NCBI GenBank assembly: GCA_013697225.1
Contig: JACCXG010000377.1
Location: 1-6,363 of the forward strand
Length of the DNA stretch: 6,363 nt
DNA from: Acidobacteriota bacterium
Lineage (GTDB): Bacteria; Acidobacteriota; Vicinamibacteria; Vicinamibacterales; 2-12-FULL-66-21
Direction: 5' to 3'
The notes below the pieces were generated by a model. It saw only the letters and a program-made list of their open reading frames with translations, was not told the DNA's origin and ran no database searches. Position 1 is the stretch's first letter. Every line of letters begins with the position of its first letter. Position numbers and translations under genes: made by a program. Below, piece by piece: positions 1-6,363 of the stretch.

Positions 1-120
1 CGACGATCCCCCGAGCGCGGCGTCGAGCACGACAACCGGCGAACCTTCACCCGACGCGTTCAGGTGCAGCCTGAAGCCGCCGACATCGACCAGCCTGCCA
101 GGGGGCGGGATCCGTCCCAT
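1..120 (-). CDS. alpha/beta-fold hydrolase-like protein, N-terminal 40 residues (cut by window edge)
   Basis: Read on the minus strand, an ATG at 120-118 opens a frame that runs off the left edge after 40 codons without a stop. It starts MGRIPPPGRLVDVGGFRLHL, and residues 28-40 read PVVVLDAALGGSS. A 'VDVGG-x-LH-hydrophobic ... G-x-G-x-PVVVL-(D/E)-x-x-LGGSS' pattern is typical of the first two beta strands and the oxyanion-hole loop of alpha/beta-fold hydrolases (haloalkane dehalogenase or proline iminopeptidase-like). The nucleophile elbow, acid and histidine would lie outside the window, so substrate and activity cannot be judged. An in-frame TGA two codons upstream of the ATG fixes the start at or inside this ATG. 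No strong ribosome binding site is visible. The gene is divergent from the dodecin gene. Family assignment is an inference from 40 residues only. Confidence 0.6.
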   Translation of the reverse strand, partial: MGRIPPPGRLVDVGGFRLHLNASGEGSPVVVLDAALGGSS

Positions 121-220
121 GGATCAACGATAACAACTTCCCGGCGCCCCTCCGCCAGGACGTCTCCTTTGCAGCCTCCGGGGTCAATCTACAGCCGGGG
201 CGGGTTGCGCCCGGGTTGCC

Positions 221-242
221 GGATCCCATAACGTGGGATGCC
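221..242 (+). other. short hairpin upstream of dodecin
   Basis: ATCCCA at 223-228 and TGGGAT at 234-239 are perfect inverted arms around a 5-base loop (TAACG). GG at 221-222 can also pair with CC at 241-242 across a single bulged G. It lies about 40 bases before the dodecin start, without a following T-tract, so it does not look like an intrinsic terminator. It could be an operator half-site pair, an mRNA leader structure, or chance. Confidence 0.35.
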
Positions 243-268
243 TCGGGGGCGGCGAACGCCTCCTGTAG

Positions 269-274
269 AGGAGG
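269..274 (+). promoter_or_regulatory. ribosome binding site of dodecin
   Basis: A perfect AGGAGG lies 7 bases before the ATG at 282. This fixes the dodecin start there rather than at the in-frame TTG at 216, which would add 22 residues unlike the family. Confidence 0.85.
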
Positions 275-281
275 GCACACC

Positions 282-503
282 ATGTCAGTAGCGCGTGTCG
301 TAGAGATTAGTTCCACTTCGTCGAAGAGCTTCGAAGATGCCATGCAGCAGGGCATCGCACGGGCGACAAAGACGCTGCGCAACGTGAAGAGCGCGTGGAT
401 CAAGGAGCAGGAGGTGCGGATCGACGGGGATCGGGTCGCGGACTACAAGGTCAACATGCTCGTGACCTTCGTGCTCGACGATACGGATGCGGGGCTGAGC
501 TGA
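282..503 (+). CDS. dodecin family flavin-binding protein
   Basis: The product is 73 residues, the usual size of dodecins. These small proteins assemble into hollow dodecamers in the cytoplasm, binding flavins (FMN, riboflavin or breakdown products) in stacked pairs, and act as flavin stores or buffers rather than enzymes. The family pattern is clear: beta strand 1 (residues 2-9, SVARVVEI), the SSKSFEDA turn into the helix (residues 13-20), the helix ending TLRNVKSAW (31-39), then two strands around KEQEVRI (41-47) and DYKVNMLVTFVL (54-65). W39 occupies the place of the conserved tryptophan that stacks on the flavin ring in characterised dodecins. A perfect AGGAGG precedes the ATG. The Smr gene follows 33 bp downstream in the same frame, so co-transcription is plausible. 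The flavin species bound cannot be told from sequence. No defect is visible. Confidence 0.93.
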   Translation: MSVARVVEISSTSSKSFEDAMQQGIARATKTLRNVKSAWIKEQEVRIDGDRVADYKVNMLVTFVLDDTDAGLS

Positions 504-536
504 GCTCCGGCGGGGCCCGTTTCTGCTGAACTGCCC

Positions 537-1004
537 GTGGCCGGCCCGGATCCGCTCACGCCCGGAGGCGAGGTTGTGGTCCGGACCTTCGGACACAAGC
601 GCGGCGTGCTGGTGGCCGCCGGCCGGGACGGCCGCTGGCAGGTTCGCGTAGGTGTCGTGACGATGTGGTGCCGGGAGGAAGACCTGGGGATGCCGCCCGC
701 TGAGAAGAAGAGGCGGGAGCGGCGGGGGAGCGCGCGCGATACCCGTGAGGGCAGTTCGGAGGCGACGGCGCCCGCGGGGCGACTCGATCTGCACGGCCTG
801 ACCGTCGAAGAGGCCATGGCACGGGTGCTGGACGAGATCGACCGCACGCTGCTGCGCGGCGCCGATCGTCTGGAGGTGATTCACGGGAAGGGCTCCGGAC
901 GGATCCGCCAGGAGCTCCACCGCCGGCTCCGGGGCCTGCCGGTCGTCAAGGCTTATCGTCTGGATCCTGCGAATGCGGGGGTGACCTGGGTCTTTTTCGG
1001 CTGA
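537..1004 (+). CDS. small Smr-domain protein with MutS2-like KOW segment
   Basis: The protein is 155 residues if translation begins at the GTG at 537. Residues 8-50 (TPGGEVVVRTFGHKRGVLV ... TMWCREEDL) resemble the KOW-like strand module that precedes the Smr domain in MutS2. A very basic linker follows (about 56-70, EKKRRERRGSARDTR). A complete Smr domain fills residues 82-155, with the two family signatures LDLHGLTVEEA (83-93) and HGKGSGRIR (116-124). Smr domains bind or nick nucleic acid; MutS2 acts in suppression of recombination and in ribosome collision rescue. There is no ATPase or coiled-coil portion here, and dodecin's stop codon lies in the same frame just upstream, so it is free-standing. 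The start is uncertain: GTG 537 has no visible Shine-Dalgarno, and coupling to dodecin translation (33-bp gap) is possible. Cellular role unknown; nucleic-acid binding is inferred. Confidence 0.85.
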   Translation: MAGPDPLTPGGEVVVRTFGHKRGVLVAAGRDGRWQVRVGVVTMWCREEDLGMPPAEKKRRERRGSARDTREGSSEATAPAGRLDLHGLTVEEAMARVLDEIDRTLLRGADRLEVIHGKGSGRIRQELHRRLRGLPVVKAYRLDPANAGVTWVFFG

Positions 1005-1064
1005 TGGCGTCCGCTCCGCGCGCGCGGCGGTCCGGCCGCCGGGGGGGTGCTAATCTTTAGGAGG
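1005..1064. other. intergenic gap between Smr and DAHP synthase genes
   Basis: The gap is 60 bp of extreme GC content. GGCGG (1026-1030) and CCGCC (1036-1040) form a 5-bp hairpin with a 5-base loop. It is followed by a G-run rather than T residues, so I do not call a terminator. AGGAGG at 1059-1064 directly abuts the next start codon. Confidence 0.5.
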
Positions 1065-2119
1065 ATGTTCCGACAGACAGACGACCTCCGAATTACCCAG
1101 GTCCGGCCGCTCATTCCGCCCGCGATCCTGCTCGAAGAGATTCCGCTCAGCGAGCGCGCGTCGAACGTGGTGTCGAACGCGCGCGCGGTGGTGACTGCCG
1201 CGCTCGAAGGGCGGGATCCCCGCCTGGTGATCATTGCCGGCCCCTGCTCCATTCACGATCCGTCGGCGGCCCTCGACTACGCCGAACGCCTCTCGCGCGT
1301 GGCGGCCCCATACGCCGATCACCTCATCGTCCTCATGCGCACCTACTTCGAGAAGCCGCGCACGTCGGTGGGGTGGAAGGGGCTCATCAACGACCCGGAT
1401 CTCGACGAGAGCTACCACATCAACAAGGGGTTGCGTCTGGCGCGCAAGCTGCTGCTCGACATCAACGATTCCGGGCTGCCCACCGCGTCGGAATTCCTCG
1501 ACACGCAAATCCCGCAGCACATCGCCGACCTGACCTCCTGGGTGGCCATCGGCGCCAGGACGACCGAAAGCCAGGTGCACCGGGAGCTTGCGTCAGGTCT
1601 CTCGATGCCTGTCGGTTTCAAAAACGGCACCGACGGGAACGTGAAGACCGCCATCGATGCGGTGCTTGCCGCCAGGTCGCGCCACTGGTTCCCCTCCGTC
1701 ACCAAGCAGGGTGTTTCAGCGATCTTCCAGACGGCGGGTAACGACAGCTGTCATGTCATCCTGCGGGGTGGCACGCGAACCGGGCCGAACTACGGCATCG
1801 AGCACGTCCGCGACATCTGCGCCAGGCTGGGCGCCTGCTCGCTGCTCGAGCGGGTGATGATCGACTGTTCGCACGGAAACAGCGAGAAGGATCACCGCCG
1901 CCAGGCGGATGTGGCGGCGGCGGTTGCCGAGCAGGTCGCTGCAGGATCCTGGCAAATCTTCGGCGCCATGCTCGAAAGCCACATCGTCGAAGGGCGGCAG
2001 GACTACGTCCCGGGCCGGACGCCGGTGTACGGCCAGAGCATCACCGACGCCTGCCTCTCACTCGAGCAGACGGAGCCAATCCTCGAGAAGTTTGCACGGG
2101 CCCAGCAGGCACGCGGCCT

Positions 2120-2129
<10 letters not shown>
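1065..2129 (+). CDS. aroG: 3-deoxy-7-phosphoheptulonate (DAHP) synthase, class I AroFGH type
   Basis: This enzyme condenses phosphoenolpyruvate and erythrose-4-phosphate to DAHP, the first cytoplasmic step of the shikimate pathway. The 354-residue product aligns with E. coli AroG almost residue for residue. GPCSIHD (59-65), RTYFEKPRTSVGWKGLINDP (92-111), GARTTESQVHRELASGLS (163-180), PVGFKNGTDG (182-191) and HVILRGG (230-236) are all present. Expected metal ligands are C61, H270, E304 and D328. Positions known in AroG to affect phenylalanine inhibition are kept (D146, P150, L175, S180, F209, S211), though V221 is F221. Feedback control by an aromatic amino acid is therefore likely, but the effector is not determinable. 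ATG 1065 is chosen because residues 6-10 (DDLRI) then match AroG numbering; GTG 1047 would add six residues. AGGAGG directly abuts this ATG. The symbol reflects similarity, not proven Phe specificity. Confidence 0.95.
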
Positions 2130-5404
<3,275 letters not shown>

Positions 5405-5408
5405 TGCG

Positions 5409-5413
5409 CCTCC
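5409..5413 (-). promoter_or_regulatory. ribosome binding site of the TonB-dependent receptor
   Basis: On the minus strand, GGAGG lies four bases before the ATG at 5404-5402. This and the signal peptide decide the start in favour of 5404 over the upstream in-frame ATG at 5449. Confidence 0.75.
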
Positions 5414-5431
5414 AGCTGGTTGAGCCGGGTT

Positions 5432-5437
5432 AGTATA
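5432..5437 (-). promoter_or_regulatory. candidate -10 element for the TonB-dependent receptor
   Basis: TATACT on the minus strand differs from the TATAAT consensus at one base and stands out in otherwise GC-rich sequence, 27 bases before the receptor start. It implies a leader of about 20 nt. No good -35 hexamer is found at 16-18 bp; TTCACA lies about 20 bp upstream, which is too far for a standard promoter. Inference only. Confidence 0.35.
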
Positions 5438-5486
5438 CGGCTGCCGCATGAATTCTGTGTGAATGTAGAGAGGTCCGCGTAACGTC

Positions 5487-5535
5487 CTCTGCGGGCGCGA
5501 CCCCGGCGCGGTTCACGGGCGGCCCTTCCGCAGAG
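5487..5535. repeat. 8-bp inverted repeat in the divergent intergenic region
   Basis: CTCTGCGG at 5487-5494 and CCGCAGAG at 5528-5535 are perfect inverted arms separated by 33 bp of very GC-rich sequence. It could be a paired regulator site serving the divergent genes or a long-loop RNA structure. It could also be chance in a GC-rich region. Confidence 0.4.
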
Positions 5536-5615
5536 ACCGTCGACAGCATCGGCGGCTGGAAATCCGTCCGCAGGAAGACTTCGGCGGCCCGACACCCGGG
5601 CCGGCATCAAGGACC

Positions 5616-6363
5616 ATGACCGTGCACTGTGCAGGCTGCGGTTTCGACAACCCGGACCGGATGAAGTTCTGCGGCGGCTGTGGCTCGCCGCTTCCCGCCG
5701 CATGCCCTGACTGCGGGTTTCAGAATCCACCCGGGTTCAAGTTCTGCGGGCAGTGCGGCCGATCGCTTGCCGGGGCTCCAGCACCCCGGCCGTCGGCCCC
5801 TCCCGTTGAGGTAGCCTCCCGCCTCGTGGCAGTGCGGCCTCCCGGGAGCCCCGAGGCCGACATCGCATCGGGACGGGAGGAGCAGGGGGAGCGCAAGCTG
5901 ATCACCGTCATGTTCTGCGACCTGACGGACTACACCGGGCTCTCCGAGTCCCTGGATCCGGAGGAGCTCCAGAAGGTCGTCCGGCACTTCCAGCACGTCT
6001 GCAGCGGGGTGATCGCCAGTTACGGCGGCCACATCGCGCAGCTGCTCGGCGATGGCATCCTCGTCTACTTCGGCTACCCGACCGGGCACGAAGACGACGC
6101 CCGCCGCGCGGTTCACGCGGGGCTTGCCATTGTCAGGGCGCTGGATGCGGCCGCTGCCGAACTCTCCCGGTTCACGGGCCGGAAAGAAGCGGTTCGTGTC
6201 GGAATTCACACGGGGATGGTCGTTACCGGCGAGATGGGATCGGGCACGAGGCGGGAGCGGCTGGCGCTCGGGCGCACACCGAACATCGCGGCCCGCCTCG
6301 AGACGCTCGCGGAACCCGGAGAGGTCGTCATCAGTGACGCCACGCACCGCCTGACGCGCAAAT
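5616..6363 (+). CDS. class III adenylate/guanylate cyclase with double zinc ribbon, N-terminal part (cut by window edge)
   Basis: 249 codons are visible, open to the right edge. Residues 5-47 form two zinc ribbons: C5/C8 with C19/C22, and C30/C33 with C44/C47, each with an FC-x-x-CG knuckle. A Pro/Ala-rich linker (51-90) follows, then a class III nucleotidyl cyclase catalytic domain from residue 92 (ERKLITVMFCDLTDYTGLSE) through LLGDGILVYFGYP (143-155), VRVGIHTGMVVTGEMG (194-209), TPNIAARLETLAEP (221-234) and VVISDATHRL (237-246). D102 and D146 are the expected metal-binding aspartates; N223 and R227 fit the transition-state pair. Q142 sits where adenylyl cyclases usually have lysine. Homologues with this layout often continue into an AAA ATPase and TPR region, which would lie outside the window. 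ATG 5616 is the first possible start; GTG 5622 has better spacing (8 bases) from AAGGA at 5609-5613. Confidence 0.9.
   Translation, partial: MTVHCAGCGFDNPDRMKFCGGCGSPLPAACPDCGFQNPPGFKFCGQCGRSLAGAPAPRPSAPPVEVASRLVAVRPPGSPEADIASGREEQGERKLITVMFCDLTDYTGLSESLDPEELQKVVRHFQHVCSGVIASYGGHIAQLLGDGILVYFGYPTGHEDDARRAVHAGLAIVRALDAAAAELSRFTGRKEAVRVGIHTGMVVTGEMGSGTRRERLALGRTPNIAARLETLAEPGEVVISDATHRLTRK

Larger units (their letters stand above)
121..281. other. divergent intergenic region between hydrolase and dodecin genes
   Basis: This 161-bp gap separates two divergently oriented genes and should carry both promoters. I could not pick out a convincing -35/-10 pair on either strand. It contains an 8-base direct repeat, CGGGTTGC, at 201-208 and 212-219 (11-bp period), a 6-bp hairpin at 223-239, and the dodecin ribosome binding site at 269-274. 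No small ORF here looks real. Confidence 0.6.
5405..5615. other. divergent intergenic region between receptor and cyclase genes
   Basis: This 211-bp region lies between two divergent genes and must hold both promoters. It contains the receptor's ribosome binding site and candidate -10, and an inverted repeat at 5487-5535. No clear promoter for the cyclase and no additional gene is seen. Confidence 0.6.

Noticed and set aside
216..281. N-terminal extension of dodecin from TTG 216
   Set aside because: The added 22 residues are unlike dodecins, and a perfect AGGAGG sits at proper spacing from ATG 282.
47..403. 118-codon minus-strand frame covering the left intergenic region
   Set aside because: It overlaps dodecin and lies in a different frame from the alpha/beta-hydrolase-like start at 120, which gives a family-like sequence.
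285..920. 211-codon minus-strand frame across the dodecin and Smr genes
   Set aside because: It spans two well-supported plus-strand genes and their spacer, and is low-complexity in Arg, Pro, His and Leu, as expected of a shadow frame.
1021..1046. GC-rich hairpin after the Smr gene as an intrinsic terminator
   Set aside because: The stem is only 5 bp and is followed by a G-run, not a T-tract.
5405..5449. Receptor start at the upstream ATG (5449)
   Set aside because: It would add 15 polar residues before the signal peptide and overlap the candidate -10 element; ATG 5404 has a ribosome binding site.
5510..6177. GGTTCACGGGC occurring near 5510 and again near 6168
   Set aside because: A single 11-base match in GC-rich sequence, the second copy inside cyclase coding sequence, is most likely chance.
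5607..6347. 246-codon open frame on the minus strand, antisense to the cyclase
   Set aside because: The plus strand encodes clear zinc-ribbon and cyclase motifs; the antisense product has no recognisable domain.

Overview
This is a GC-rich chromosomal window from a bacterium, most likely an Acidobacteriota member of the Vicinamibacteria type. That placement is an inference. It rests on the high GC content and on a roughly 1,100-residue Oar-like TonB-dependent receptor with an N-terminal carboxypeptidase-regulatory-like domain and the LPLNGRNYADL plug motif, an architecture greatly expanded in that phylum. No rRNA, tRNA, mobile element, CRISPR array or integration site is visible.

Layout from left to right: (1) the 5' end of a minus-strand alpha/beta-hydrolase-like gene, cut by the left edge (1-120); (2) a divergent intergenic region with a small hairpin (121-281); (3) a plus-strand run of dodecin (282-503), a small KOW-like + Smr protein resembling the C-terminal end of MutS2 (537-1004), and a class I DAHP synthase (1065-2129), with gaps of 33 and 60 bp; (4) a minus-strand TonB-dependent receptor (2120-5404), convergent with the DAHP synthase and overlapping it by 10 bp; (5) a 211-bp divergent intergenic region with a candidate promoter and an inverted repeat (5405-5615); (6) the 5' end of a plus-strand class III nucleotidyl cyclase with two N-terminal zinc ribbons, cut by the right edge (5616-6363).

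The genes do not form an obvious single pathway. Dodecin stores or buffers flavin, DAHP synthase commits carbon to aromatic biosynthesis, the Smr protein probably acts on nucleic acid, the receptor imports an unknown ligand across the outer membrane, and the cyclase is a signalling protein. Dodecin, Smr and DAHP synthase may be co-transcribed. I see no convincing evidence for a new multi-gene system. The points most worth a second look are the free-standing MutS2-tail-like Smr protein, the unusual residues at the cyclase's substrate-specifying positions, the DAHP synthase start with its Shine-Dalgarno abutting the ATG, and the overlapping convergent 3' ends.
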